Part shown: in pieces, positions 6,536 to 21,500 of the stretch | Position numbering within the stretch: position 1 is the stretch's first letter | Layout: each line of letters begins with the position of its first letter | Made by a program: the position numbers and the translations under genes | Assembly (NCBI GenBank): GCA_964019165.1 | Contig: OZ025287.1 | Location: 5,502,844 to 5,566,843 of the forward strand | Length of the DNA stretch: 64,000 nt | From: Mastigias papua | Lineage: Eukaryota; Cnidaria; Scyphozoa; Rhizostomeae; Mastigiidae | Direction: 5' to 3' | Notes under the pieces: model-generated | The model's database searches: none | The model's input: the letters and a program-made list of their open reading frames with translations, nothing else | Told to the model about the DNA's origin: nothing

Positions 6536-9500
6536 AAGTGTCACATTTGACTATAAGTACGTGTGTCATAGCCCCAACACATAATCTAAGCGTATTTCTA
6601 CTGTGTATCTAGCATTTATAATATGATATGACGATCAGATGTGCAATCATTGCTGTATTTTAAGTGTTTGCACACTTAGGCAGTTTAGGCCCATTACAAG
6701 CAATAACAACATGTGCATACACTGTGTGATGGTTGAAATTCAATGGAACAGCATCAATCTCATACATTAAAGGTCTTTTACATCTACCGTTACACCGATG
6801 CCAATAGTTTAGACAATGTTTCCAACTCAGATTAGCGTTAGTCTTTGTTTTTACAGTATATACGGCAATAGGACTGTAAAGTGCTTTACATGTCGCAAAA
6901 CTGACAATACTGTCAAAGTGTCACATTTGACTATAAGTACGTGTGTCATAGCCCCAACACATAATCTAAGCGTATTTCTACTGTGTATCTAGCATTTATA
7001 ATATGATATGGCGATCAGATGTGCAATCATTGCTGTATTTTAAGTGTTTGCACACTTAGGCAGTTTAGGCCCATTACAAGCAATAACAACATGTGCATAC
7101 ACTGTGTGATGGTTGAAATTCAATGGAACAGCATCAATCTCATACATTAAAGGTCTTTTACATCTACCGTTACACCGATGCCAATAGTTTAGACAATGTT
7201 TCCAACTCAGATTAGCGTTAGTCTGTGTTTTTACAGTATATACGGCAATAGGACTGTAAAGTGCTTTACATGTCGCAAAACTGACAATACTGTCAAAGGG
7301 TCATATTTGACTATAAGTACGTGTGTCATAGCCCCAACACATAATCTAAGCGTATTTCTACTGTGTATCTAGCATTTATAATATGATATGACGATCAGAT
7401 GTGCAATCATTGCTGTATTTTAAGTGTTTGCACACTTAGGCAGTTTAGGCCCATTACAAGCAATAACAACATGTGCATACACTGTGTGATGGTTGAAATT
7501 CAATGGAACAGCATCAATCTCATACATTAAAGGTCTTTTACATCTACCGTTACACCGATGCCAATAGTTTAGACAATGTTTCCAACTCAGATTAGCGTTA
7601 GTCTTTGTTTTTACAGTATATACGGCAATAGGACTGTAAAGTGCTTTACATGTCGCAAAACTGACAATACTGTCAAAGTGTCACATTTGACTATAAGTAC
7701 ATGTGTCATAGCCCCAACACATAATCTAAGCGTATTTCTACTGTGTATCTAGCATTTATAATATGATATGACGATCAGATGTGCAATCATTGCTGTATTT
7801 TAAGTGTTTGCACACTTAGGCAGTTTAGGCCCATTACAAGCAATAACAACATGTGCATACACTGTGTGATGGTTGAAATTCAATGGAACAGCATCAATCT
7901 CCTACATTAAAGGTCTTTTACATCTACCGTTACACCGATGCCAATAGTTTAGACAATGTTTCCAACTCAGATTAGCGTTAGTCTTTGTTTTTACAGTATA
8001 TACGGCAATAGGACTGTAAAGTGCTTTACATGTCGCAAAACTGACAATACTGTCAAAGTGTCACATTTGACTATAAGTACGTGTGTCATAGCCCCAACAC
8101 ATAATCTAAGCGTATTTCTACTGTGTATCTAGCATTTATAATATGATATGATGATTAGATGTGCAATCATTGCTGTTTTTTAAGTGTTTGCGCACTTAGG
8201 CAGTTTAGGCCCATTACAAGCAATAACAACATGTGCATATACTGTGTGATGGTTGAAATTCAATGGAACAGCATCAATCTCATACATTAAAGGTCTTTTA
8301 CATCTACCGTTACACCGATGCCAATAGTTTAGACAATGTTTCCAACTCAGATTAGCGTTAGTCTTTGTGTTTACAGTATATACGGCAATAGGACTGTAAA
8401 GTGCTTTACATGTCGCAAAACTGACAATACTGTCAAAGTGTCACATTTGACTATAAGTACGTGTGTCATAGCCCCAACACATAATCTAAGCGTATTTCTA
8501 CTGTGTATCTAGCATTTATGATATGATATGACGATCAGATGTGCAATCATTGCTGTATTTTAAGTGTTTGCGCACTTAGGCAGTTTAGGCAGATTACAAG
8601 CAATAACAACAAGTGCATATACTGTGTGATGGTTGAAATTCAATGGAACAGCATCAATCTCATACATTAAAGGTCTTTTACATCTACCGTTACACCGATG
8701 CCAATAGTTTAGACAATGTTTCCAACTCAGATTAGCGTTAGTCTTTGTTTTTACAGTATATACGGCAATAGGACTGTAAAGTGCTTTACATGTCGCAAAA
8801 CTGACAATACTGTCAAAGTGTCACATTTGACTATAAGTACGTGTGTCATAGCCCCAACACATAATCTAAGCGTATTTCTACTGTGTATCTAGCATTTATA
8901 ATATGATATGACGATCAGATGTGCAATCATTGCTGTATTTTAAGTGTTTGCACACTTAGGCAGTTTAGGCCCATTACAAGCAATAACAACATGTGCATAC
9001 ACTGTGTGATGGTTGAAATTCAATGGAACAGCATCAATCTCATACATTAAAGGTCTTTTACATCTACCGTTACACCGATGCCAATAGTTTAGACAATGTC
9101 TCCAACTCAGATTAGCGTTATTCTTTGTTTTTATAGTATATACGGCAATAGGATTGTAAAGTGCTTTACATGTCGCAAAACTGACAATACTGTCAAAGTG
9201 TCACATTTGACTATAAGTACGTGTGTCATAGCCCCAACACATAATCTAAGCGATTTCTACTGTGTATCTAGCATTTATAATATGATATGACGATCAGATG
9301 TGCAATCATTGCTGTATTTTAAGTGTTTGCACACTTAGGCAGTTTAGGCCCATTACAAGCAATAACAACATGTGCATACACTGTGTGATGGTTGAAATTC
9401 AATGGAACAGCATCAATCTCATACATTAAAGGTCTTTTACATCTACCGTTACACCGATGCCAATAGTTTAGACAATGTTTCCAACTCAGATTAGCGTTAG

Positions 9501-12500
9501 TCTTTGTTTTTACAGTATATACGGCAATAGGACTGTAAAGTGCTTTACATGTCGCAAAACTGACAATACTGTCAAAGTGTCACATTTGACTATAAGTACG
9601 TGTGTCATAGCCCCAACACATAATCTAAGCGTATTTCTACTGTGTATCTAGCATTTATAATATGATATGACGATCAGATGTGCAATCATTGCTGTATTTT
9701 AAGTGTTTGCACACTTAGGCAGTTTAGGCCCATTACAAGCAATAACAACATGTGCATATACTGTGTGATGGTTGAAATTCAATGGAACAGCATCAATCTC
9801 ATACATTAAAGGTCTTTTACATCTACCGTTACACCGATGCCAATAGTTTAGACAATGTTTCCAACTCAGATTAGCGTTAGTCTTTGTTTTTACAGTATAT
9901 ACGGCAATAGGACTGTAAAGTGCTTTACATGTCGCAAAACTGACAATACTGTCAAAGTGTCACATTTGACTATAAGTACGTGTGTCATAGCCCCAACACA
10001 TAATCTAAGCCTATTTCTACTGTGTATCTAGCATTTATAATATGATATGACGATCAGATGTGCAATCATTGCTGTATTTTAAGTGTTTGCACACTTAGGC
10101 AGTTTAGGCCCATTACAAGCAATAACAATATGTGCATATACTGTGTGATGGTTGAAATTGAATGGAACAGCATCAATCTCATACATTAAAGGTCTTTTAC
10201 ATCTACCGTTACACCGATGCCAATAGTTTAGACAATGTTTCCAACTCAGATTAGCGTTAGTCTGTGTTTTTACAGTATATACGGCAATAGGACTGTAAAG
10301 TGCTTTACATGTCGCAAAACTGACAATACTGTCAAAGTGTCACATTTGACTATAACTACGTGTGTCATAGCCCCAACACATAATCTAAGCGTATTTCTAC
10401 TGTGTATCTAGCATTTATAATATGATATGACGATCAGATGTGCAATCATTGCTGTATTTTAAGTGTTTGCACACTTAGGCAGTTTAGGCCCATTACAAGC
10501 AATAACAACATGTGCATACACTGTGTGATGGTTGAAATTCAATGGAACAGCATCAATCTCATACATTAAAGGTCTTTTACATCTACCGTTACACCGATGC
10601 CAATAGTTTAGACAATGTTTCCAACTCAGATTAGCGTTAGTCTGTGTTTTACAGTATATACGGCAATAGGACTGTAAAGTGCTTTACATGTCGCAAAACT
10701 GACAATACTGTCAAAGTGTCACATTTGACTATAAGTACGTGTGTCATAGCCCCAACACATAATCTAAGCGTATTTCTACTGTGTATCTATCATTTATAAT
10801 ATGATATGACGATCAGATGTGCAATCATTGCTGTATTTTAAGTGTTTACACACTTAGGCAGTTTAGGCCCATTACAAGCAATAACAACATGTGCATATAC
10901 TGTGTGATGGTTGAAATTCAATGGAACAGCATCAATCTCATACATTAAAGGTCTTTTACATCTACCGTTACACCGATGCAAATAGTTTAGACAATGTTTC
11001 CAACTCAGATTAGCGTTAGTCTGTGTTTTTACAGTATATACGGCAATAGGACTGTAAAGTGCTTTACATGTCGCAAAACTGACAATACTGTCAAAGTGTC
11101 ACATTTGACTATAAGTACGTGTATCATAGCCCCAACACATAATCTAAGCGTATTTCTACTGTGTATCTATCATTTATAATATGATATGACGATCAGATGT
11201 GCAATCATTGCTGTATTTTAAGTGTTTGCACACTTAGGCAGTTTAGGCCCATTACAAGCAATAACAATATGTGCATATACTGTGTGATGGTTGAAATTCA
11301 ATGGAACAGCATCAATCTCATACATTAAAGGTCTTTTACATCTACCGTTACACCGATGCCAATAGTTTAGACAATGTTTCCAACTCAGATTATCGTTAGT
11401 CTTTGTTTTTACAGTATATACGGCAATAGGACTGTAAAGTGCTTTACATGTCGCAAAACTGACAATACTGTCAAAGTGTCACATTTGACTATAAGTACGT
11501 GTATCATAGCCCCAACACATAATCTAAGCGTATTTCTACTGTGTATCTATCATTTATAATATGATATGACGATCAGATGTGCAATCATTGCTGTATTTTA
11601 AGTGTTTGCACACTTAGGCAGTTTAGGCCCATTACAAGCAATAACAACATGTGCATATACTATGTGATGGTTGAAATTCAATGGAACAGCATCAATCTCA
11701 TACATTAAAGGTCTTTTACATCTACCGTTACACCGATGCCAATAGTTTAGACAATGTTTCCAACTCATATTAGGGATAGTCTTTGTTTTTACAGTATATA
11801 CGGCAATAGGACTGTAAAGTGCTTTACATGTCGCAAAACTGACAATACTGTCAAAGTGTCACATTTGACTATAAGTACGTGTGTCATAGCCCCAACACAT
11901 AATCTAAGCGTATTTCTACTGTGTATCTAGCATTTATAATATGATATGACGATCAGATGTGCAATCATTGCTGTATTTTAAGTGTTTGCACACTTAGGCA
12001 GTTTAGGCCCATTACAAGCAATAACAACATGTGCATACACTGTGTGATGGTTGAAATTCAATGGAACAGCATCAATCTCATACATTAAAGGTCTTTTACA
12101 TCTACCGTTACACCGATGCCAATAGTTTAGACAATGTTTCCAACTCAGATTAGCGTTAGTCTTTGTTTTTACAGTATATACGGCAATAGGACTGTAAAGT
12201 GCTTTACATGTCGCAAAACTGACAATACTGTCAAAGTGTCACATTTGACTATAAGTACGTGTGTCATAGCCCCAACACATAATCTAAGCGTATTTCTATT
12301 GTGTATCTAGCATTTATAATATGATATGACGATCAGATGTGCAATCATTGCTGTATTTTAAGTGTTTGCACACTTAGGCAGTTTAGGCCCATTACAAGCA
12401 ATAACAACATGTGCATACACTGTGTGATGGTTGAAATTCAATGGAACAGCATCAATCTCATACATTAAAGGTCTTTTACATCTAACGTTACACCGATGCC

Positions 12501-14420
12501 AATAGTTTAGACAATGTCTCCAACTCAGATTAGCGTTATTCTTTGTTGTTATAGTATATACGGCAATAGGATTGTAAAGTGCTTTACATGTCGCAAAACT
12601 GACAATACTGTCAAAGTGTCACATTTGACTATAAGTACGTGTGTCATAGCCCCAACACATAATCTAAACGTATTTCTACTGTGTATCTATCATTTATAAT
12701 ATGATATGACGATCAGATGTGCAATCATTGCTGTATTTTAAGTGTTTGCACACTTAGGCAGTTTAGGCCCATTACAAGCAATAACAATATGTGCATATAC
12801 TGTGTGATGGTTGAAATTCAATGGAACAGCATCAATCTCATACATTAAAGGTCTTTTACATCTACCGTTACACCGATGCCAATAGTTTAGACAATGTTTC
12901 CAACTCAGATTAGCGTTAGTCTTTGTTTTTACAGTATATACGGCAATAGGACTGTAAAGTGCTTTACATGTCGCAAAACTGACAATACTGTCAAAGTGTC
13001 ACATTTGACTATAAGTACGTGTGTCATAGCCCCAACACATAATCTAAGCGTATTTCTACTGTGTATCTAGCATTTATAATATGATATGACGATCAGATGT
13101 GCAATCATTGCTGTATTTTAAGTATTTGCACACTTAGGCAGTTTAGGCCCATTACAAGCAATAACAACATGTGCATACACTGTGTGATGGTTGAAATTCA
13201 ATGGAACAGCATCAATCTCATACATTAAAGGTCTTTTACATCTACCGTTACACCGATGCCAATAGTTTAGACAATGTTTCCAACTCAGATTAGGGATAGT
13301 CTTTGCTTTTACAGTATATACGGCAATAGGACTGTAAAGTGCTTTACATGTCGCAAAACTGACAATACTGTCAAAGTGTCACATTTGACTATAAGTACGT
13401 GTGTCATAGCCCCAACACATAATCTAAGCCTATTTCTACTGTGTATCTAGCATTTATAATATGATATGACGATCAGATGTGCAATCATTGCTGTATTTTA
13501 AGTGTTTGCACACTTAGGCAGTTTAGGCCCATTACAAGCAATAACAATATGTGCATATACTGTGTGATGGTTGAAATTCAATGGAACAGCATCAATCTCA
13601 TACATTAACGGTCTTTTACATCTACCGTTACACCGATGCCAATAGTTTAGACAATGTTTCCAACTCATATTAGGGATAGTCTTTGTTTTTACAGTATATA
13701 CGGCAATAGGACTGTAAAGTGCTTTACATGTCGCAAAACTGACAATACTGTCAAAGTGTCACATTTGACTATAAGTACGTGTGTCATAGCCCCAACACAT
13801 AATCTAAGCGTATTTCTACTGTGTATCTAGCATTTATAATATGATATGACGATCAGATGTGCAATCATTGCTGTATTTTAAGTGTTTGCACACTTAGGCA
13901 GTTTAGGCCCATTACAAGCAATAACAACATGTGCATACACTGTGTGATGGTTGAAATTCAATGGAACAGCATCAATCTCATACATTAAAGGTCTTTTACA
14001 TCTACCGTTACACCGATGCCAATAGTTTAGACAATGTTTCCAACTCAGATTAGGGATAGTCTTTGCTTTTACAGTATATACGGCAATAGGACTGTAAAGT
14101 GCTTTACATGTCGCAAAACTGACAATACTGTCAAAGTGTCACATTTGACTATAAGTACGTGTGTCATAGCCCCAACACATAATCTAAGCGTATTTCTACT
14201 GTGTATCTAGCATTTATAATATGATATGACGATCAGATGTGCAATCATTGCTGTATTTTAAGTGTTTGCACACTTAGGCAGTTTAGGCCCATTACAATCA
14301 ATAACAACATGTGCATACACTGTGTGATGGTTGAAATTGAATGGAACAGCATCAATCTCATACATTAAAGGTCTTTTACATCTAACGTTACACCGATGCC
14401 AATAGTTTAGACAATGTCTC

Positions 14421-17400
14421 CAACTCAGATTAGCGTTATTCTTTGTTTTTATAGTATATACGGCAATAGGATTGTAAAGTGCTTTACATGTCGCAAAACT
14501 GACAATACTGTCAAAGTGTCACATTTGACTATAAGTACGTGTGTCATAGCCCCAACACATAATCTAAGCGTATTTCTACTGTGTATCTAGCGTTTATAAT
14601 ATGATATGACGATCAGATGTGCAATCATTGCTGTATTTTAAGTGTTTGCACACTTAGGCAGTTTAGGCCCATTACAAGCAATAACAACATGTGCATACAC
14701 TGTGTGATGGTTGAAATTCAATGGAACAGCATCAATCTCATACATTAAAGGTCTTTTACATCTAACTTTACACCGATGCCAATAGTTTAGACAATGTCTC
14801 CAACTCAGATTAGCGTTATTCTTTGTTGTTATAGTATATACGGCAATAGGATTGTAAAGTGCTTTACATGTCGCAAAACTGACAATACTGTCAAAGTGTC
14901 ACATTTGACTATAAGTACGTGTGTCATAGCCCCAACACATAATCTAAGCGTATTTCTACTGTGTATCTAGCATTTATAATATGATATGACGATCAGATGT
15001 GCAATCATTGCTGTATTTTAAGTGTTTGCACACTTAGGCAGTTTAGGCCCATTACAAGCAATAACAACATGTGCATACACTGTGTCATGGTTGAAATTCA
15101 ATGGAACAGCATCAATCTCATACATTAAAGGTCTTTTACATCTACCGTTACACCGATGCCAATAGTTTAGACAATGTTTCCAACTCAGATTAGCGTTAGT
15201 CTTTGTTTTTACAGTATATACGGCAATAGGACTGTAAAGTGCTTTACATGTCCCAAAACTGACAATACTGTCAAAGTGTCACATTTGACTATAAGTACGT
15301 GTGTCATAGCCCCAACACATAATCTAAGCGTATTTCTACTGTGTATCTAGCATTTATAATATGATATGACGATCAGATGTGCAATCATTGCTGTATTTTA
15401 AGTGTTTGCACACTTAGGCAGTTTAGGCCCATTACAAGCAATAACAACATGTGCATACACTGTGTGATGGTTGAAATTCAATGGAACAGCATCAATCTCA
15501 TACATTAAAGGTCTTTTACATCTACCGTTACACCGATGCCAATAGTTTAGACAATGTGTCCAACTCAGATTAGGGATAGTCTTTGCTTTTACAGTATATA
15601 CGGCAATAGGACTGTAAAGTGCTTTACATGTCGCAAAACTGACAATACTGTCAAAGTGTCACATTTGACTATAAGTACGTGTGTCATAGCCCCAACACAT
15701 AATCTAAGCGTATTTCTACTGTGTATCTAGCATTTATAATATGATATGACGATCAGATGTGCAATCATTGCTGTATTTTAAGTGTTTGCACTCTTAGGCA
15801 GTTTAGGCCCATTACAAGCAATAACAACATGTGTATACACTGTGTGATGGTTGAAATTCAATGGAACAGCATCAATCTCATACATTAAAGGTCTTTTACA
15901 TCTACCGTTACACCGATGCCAATAGTTTAGACAATGTTTCCAACTCAGATTAGGGATAGTCTTTGCTTTTACAGTATATACGGCAATAGGACTGTAAAGT
16001 GCTTTACATGTCGCAAAACTGACAATACTGTCAAAGTGTCACATTTGACTATAAGTACGTGTGTCATAGCCCCAACACATAATCTAAGCCTATTTCTACT
16101 GTGTATCTAGCATTTATAATATGATATGACGATCAGATGTGCAATCATTGCTGTATTTTAAGTGTTTGCACACTTAGGCAGTTTAGGCCCATTACAAGCA
16201 ATAACAACATGTGCATACACTGTGTGATGGTTGAAATTCAATGGAACAGCATCAATCTCATACATTAAAGGTCTATTACATCTAACGTTACACCGATGCC
16301 AATAGTTTAGACAATGTTTCCAACTCAGATTAGCGTTAGTCTTTGTTTTTACAGTATATACGGCAATAGGACTGTAAAGTGCTTTACATGTCGCAAAACT
16401 GACAATACTGTCAAAGTGTCACATTTGACTATAAGTACGTGTGTCATAGCCCCAACACATAATCTAAGCGATTTCTACTGTGTATCTAGCATTTATAATA
16501 TGATATGACGATCAGATGTGCAATCATTGCTGTATTTTAAGTGTTTGCACACTTAGGCAGTTTAGGCCCATTACAAGCAATAACAACATGTGCATACACT
16601 GTGTGATGGTTGAAATTGAATGGAACAGCATCAATCTCATACATTAAAGGTCTTTTACATCTAACTTTACACCGATGCCAATAGTTTAGACAATGTTTCC
16701 AACTCAGATCAGGGATAGTCTTTGTTTTTACAGTATATACGGCAATAGGACTGTAAAGTGCTTTACATGTCGCAAAACTGACAATACTGTCAAAGTGTCA
16801 CATTTGACTATAAGTACGTGTGTCATAGCCCCAACACATAATCTAAGCGTATTTCTACTGTGTATCTAGCATTTATAATATGATATGACGATCAGATGTG
16901 CAATCATTGCTGTATTTTAAGTGTTTGCACACTTAGGCAGTTTAGGCCCATTACAAGCAATAACAACATGTGCATACACTGTGTGATGGTTGAAATTCAA
17001 TGGAACAGCATCAATCTCATACATTAAAGGTCTTTTACATCTAACGTTACACCGATGCCAATAGTTTAGACAATGTCTCCAACTCAGATTAGCGTTATTC
17101 TTTGTTTTTATAGTATATACGGCAATAGGATTGTAAAGTGCTTTACATGTCGCAAAACTGACAATACTGTCAAAGTGTCACATTTGACTATAAGTACGTG
17201 TGTCATAGCCCCAACACATAATCTAAGCGTATTTCTACTGTGTATCTAGCGTTTATAATATGATATGACGATCAGATGTGCAATCATTGCTGTATTTTAA
17301 GTGTTTGCACACTTAGGCAGTTTAGGCCCATTACAAGCAATAACAACATGTGCATACACTGTGTGATGGTTGAAATTCAATGGAACAGCATCAATCTCAT

Positions 17401-18599
17401 ACATTAAAGGTCTTTTACATCTAACTTTACACCGATGCCAATAGTTTAGACAATGTCTCCAACTCAGATTAGCGTTATTCTTTGTTGTTATAGTATATAC
17501 GGCAATAGGATTGTAAAGTGCTTTACATGTCGCAAAACTGACAATACTGTCAAAGTGTCACATTTGACTATAAGTACGTGTGTCATAGCCCCAACACATA
17601 ATCTAAGCGTATTTCTACTGTGTATCTAGCATTTATAATATGATATGACGATCAGATGTGCAATCATTGCTGTATTTTAAGTGTTTGCACACTTAGGCAG
17701 TTTAGGCCCATTACAAGCAATAACAACATGTGCATACACTGTGTGATGGTTGAAATTCAATGGAACAGCATCAATCTCATACATTAAAGGTCTTTTACAT
17801 CTACCGTTACACCGATGCCAATAGTTTAGACAATGTTTCCAACTCAGATTAGCGTTAGTCTTTGTTTTTACAGTATATACGGCAATAGGACTGTAAAGTG
17901 CTTTACATGTCGCAAAACTGACAATACTGTCAAAGTGTCACATTTGACTATAAGTACATGTGTCATAGCCCCAACACATAATCTAAGCGTATTTCTACTG
18001 TGTATCTAGCATTTATAATATGATATGACGATCAGATGTGCAATCATTGCTGTATTTTAAGTGTTTGCACACTTAGGCAGTTTAGGCCCATTACAAGCAA
18101 TAACAACATGTGCATACACTGTGTGATGGTTGAAATTCAATGGAACAGCATCAATCTCATACATTAACGGTCTTTTACATCTACCGTTACACCGATGCCA
18201 ATAGTTTAGACAATGTTTCCAACTCAGATTAGGGATAGTCTTTGTTTTTACAGTATATACGGCAATAGGACTGTAAAGTGCTTTACATGTCGCAAAACTG
18301 ACAATACTGTCAAAGTGTCACATTTGACTATAAGTACGTGTGTCATAGCCCCAACACATAATCTAAGCGTATTTCTACTGTGTATCTAGCATTTATAATA
18401 TGATATGACGATCAGATGTACAATCATTGCTGTATTTTAAGTGTTTGCACACTTGGGCAGTTTAGGCCCATTACAAGCAATAACAACATGTGTATACACT
18501 GTGTGATGGTTGAAATTCAATGGAACAGCATCAATCTCCTACATTAAAGGTCTCTTACATCTACCGTTACACCGATGCCAATAGTTTAGACAATGTTTC
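14421..18599 (+). repeat. Partial 7-unit repeat near the left third of the array
   Basis: Four units from 14421 (two B units, an A unit, a GATTAGGGATAG unit) recur from 17080, 2659 bp away. Both first units share the private TAGCGTTTAT (near 14590 and 17249) where other units read TAGCATTTAT. Later units in the two copies differ. Confidence 0.75.
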
Positions 18600-21500
18600 C
18601 AACTCAGATTAGCGTTAGTCTTTGTTTTTACAGTATATACGGCAATAGGACTGTAAAGTGCTTTACATGTCGCAAAACTGACAATACTGTCAAAGTGTCA
18701 CATTTGACTATAAGTACGTGTGTCATAGCCCCAACACATAATCTAAGCGTATTTCTACTGTGTATCTAGCATTTATAATATGATATGACGATCAGATGTG
18801 CAATCATTGCTGTATTTCAAGTGTTTACACACTTAGGCAGTTTAGGCCCATTACAAGCAATAACAACATGTGCATACACTGTGTGATGGTTGAAATTCAA
18901 TGGAACAGCATCAATCTCATACATTAAAGGTCTTTTACATCTACCGTTACACCGATGCCAATAGTTTAGACAATGTTTCCAACTCAGATTAGCGTTAGTC
19001 TTTGTTTTTACAGTATATACGGCAATAGGACTGTAAAGTGCTTTACATGTCGCAAAACTGACAATACTGTTAAAGTGTCACATTTGACTATAAGTACGTG
19101 TGTCATAGCCCCAACACATAATCTAAGCGTATTTCTACTGTGTATCTAGCATTTATAATATGATATGACGATCAGATGTGAAATCATTGCTGTATTTTAA
19201 GTGTTTGCACACTTAGGCAGTTTAGGCCCATTACAAGCAATAACAACATGTGCATACACTGTGTGATGGTTGAAATTCAATGGAACAGCATCAATCTCCT
19301 ACATTAAAGGTCTTTTACATCTACCGTTACACCGATGCCAATAGTTTAGACAATGTTTCCAACTCAGATTAGCGTTAGTCTTTGTTTTTACAGTATATAC
19401 GGCAATAGGACTGTAAAGTGCTTTACATGTCGCAAAACTGACAATACTGTCAAAGTGTCACATTTGACTATAAGTACGTGTGTCATAGCCCCAACACATA
19501 ATCTAAGCGTATTTCTACTGTGTATCTAGCATTTATAATATGATATGACGATCAGATGTGCAATCATTGCTGTATTTTAAGTGTTTGCACACTTAGGCAG
19601 TTTAGGCCCATTACAAGCAATAACAACATGTGCATACACTGTGTGATGGTTGAAATTCAATGGAACAGCATCAATCTCATACATTAAAGGTCTTTTACAT
19701 CTACCGTTACACCGATGCCAATAGTTTAGACAATGTTTCCAACTCAGATTAGCGTTAGTCTTTGTTTTTACAGTATATACGGCAATAGGACTGTAAAGTG
19801 CTTTACATGTCGCAAAACTGACAATACTGTCAAAGTATCACATTTGACTATAAGTACGTGTGTCATAGCCCCAACACATAATCTAAGCGTATTTCTACTG
19901 TGTATCTATCATTTATAATATGATATGACGATCAGATGTGCAATCATTGCTGTATTTTAAGTGTTTGCACACTTAGGCAGTTTAGGCCCATTACAAGCAA
20001 TAACAACATGTGCATACACTGTGTGATGGTTGAAATTGAATGGAACAGCATCAATCTCATACATTAAAGGTCTTTTACATCTAACTTTACACCGATGCCA
20101 ATAGTTTAGACAATGTCTCCAACTCAGATTAGCGTTATTCTTTGTTGTTATAGTATATACGGCAATAGGATTGTAAAGTGCTTTACATGTCGCAAAACTG
20201 ACAATACTGTCAAAGTGTCACATTTGACTATAAGTACGTGTGTCATAGCCCCAACACATAATCTAAGCGTATTTCTACTGTGTATCTATCATTTATAATA
20301 TGATATGACGATCAGATGTGCAATCATTGCTGTATTTTAAGTGTTTGCACACTTAGGCAGTTTAGGCCCATTACAAGCAATAACAATATGTGCATATACT
20401 GTGTAATGGTTGAAATTCAATGGAACAGCATCAATCTCATACATTAAAGGTCTTTTACATCTACCGTTACACCGATGCCAATAGTTTAGACAATGTTTCC
20501 AACTCAGATTAGGGATAGTCTTTGTTTTTACAGTATATACGGCAATAGGACTGTAAAGTGCTTTACATGTCGCAAAACTGACAATACTGTCAAAGTGTCA
20601 CATTTGACTATAAGTACGTGTGTCATAGCCCCAACACATAATCTAAGCGTATTTCTACTGTGTATCTAGCATTTATAATATGATATGACGATCAGATGTG
20701 CAATCATTGCTGTATTTTAAGTGTTTGCACACTTAGGCAGTTTAGGCCCATTACAAGCAATAACAACATGTGCATACACTGTGTGATGGTTGAAATTCAA
20801 TGGAACAGCATCAATCTCATACATTAAAGGTCTTTTACATCTACCGTTACACCGATGCCAATAGTTTAGACAATGTTTCCAACTCAGATTAGGGATAGTC
20901 TTTGCTTTTACAGTATATACGGCAATAGGACTGTAAAGTGCTTTACATGTCGCAAAACTGACAATACTGTCAAAGTGTCACATTTGACTATAAGTACGTG
21001 TGTCATAGCCCCAACACATAATCTAAGCCTATTTCTACTGTGTATCTAGCATTTATAATATGATATGACGATCAGATGTGCAATCATTGCTGTATTTTAA
21101 GTGTTTGCACACTTAGGCAGTTTAGGCCCATTACAAGCAATAACAACATGTGCATACACTGTGTGATGGTTGAAATTCAATGGAACAGCATCAATCTCAT
21201 ACATTAAAGGTCTTTTACATCTAACGTTACACCGATGCCAATAGTTTAGACAATGTCTCCAACTCAGATTAGCGTTATTCTTTGTTTTTATAGTATATAC
21301 GGCAATAGGATTGTAAAGTGCTTTACATGTCGCAAAACTGACAATACTGTCAAAGTGTCACATTTGACTATAAGTACGTGTGTCATAGCCCCAACACATA
21401 ATCTAAGCCTATTTCTACTGTGTATCTAGCATTTATAATATGATATGACGATCAGATGTGCAATCATTGCTGTATTTTAAGTGTTTGCACACTTAGGCAG

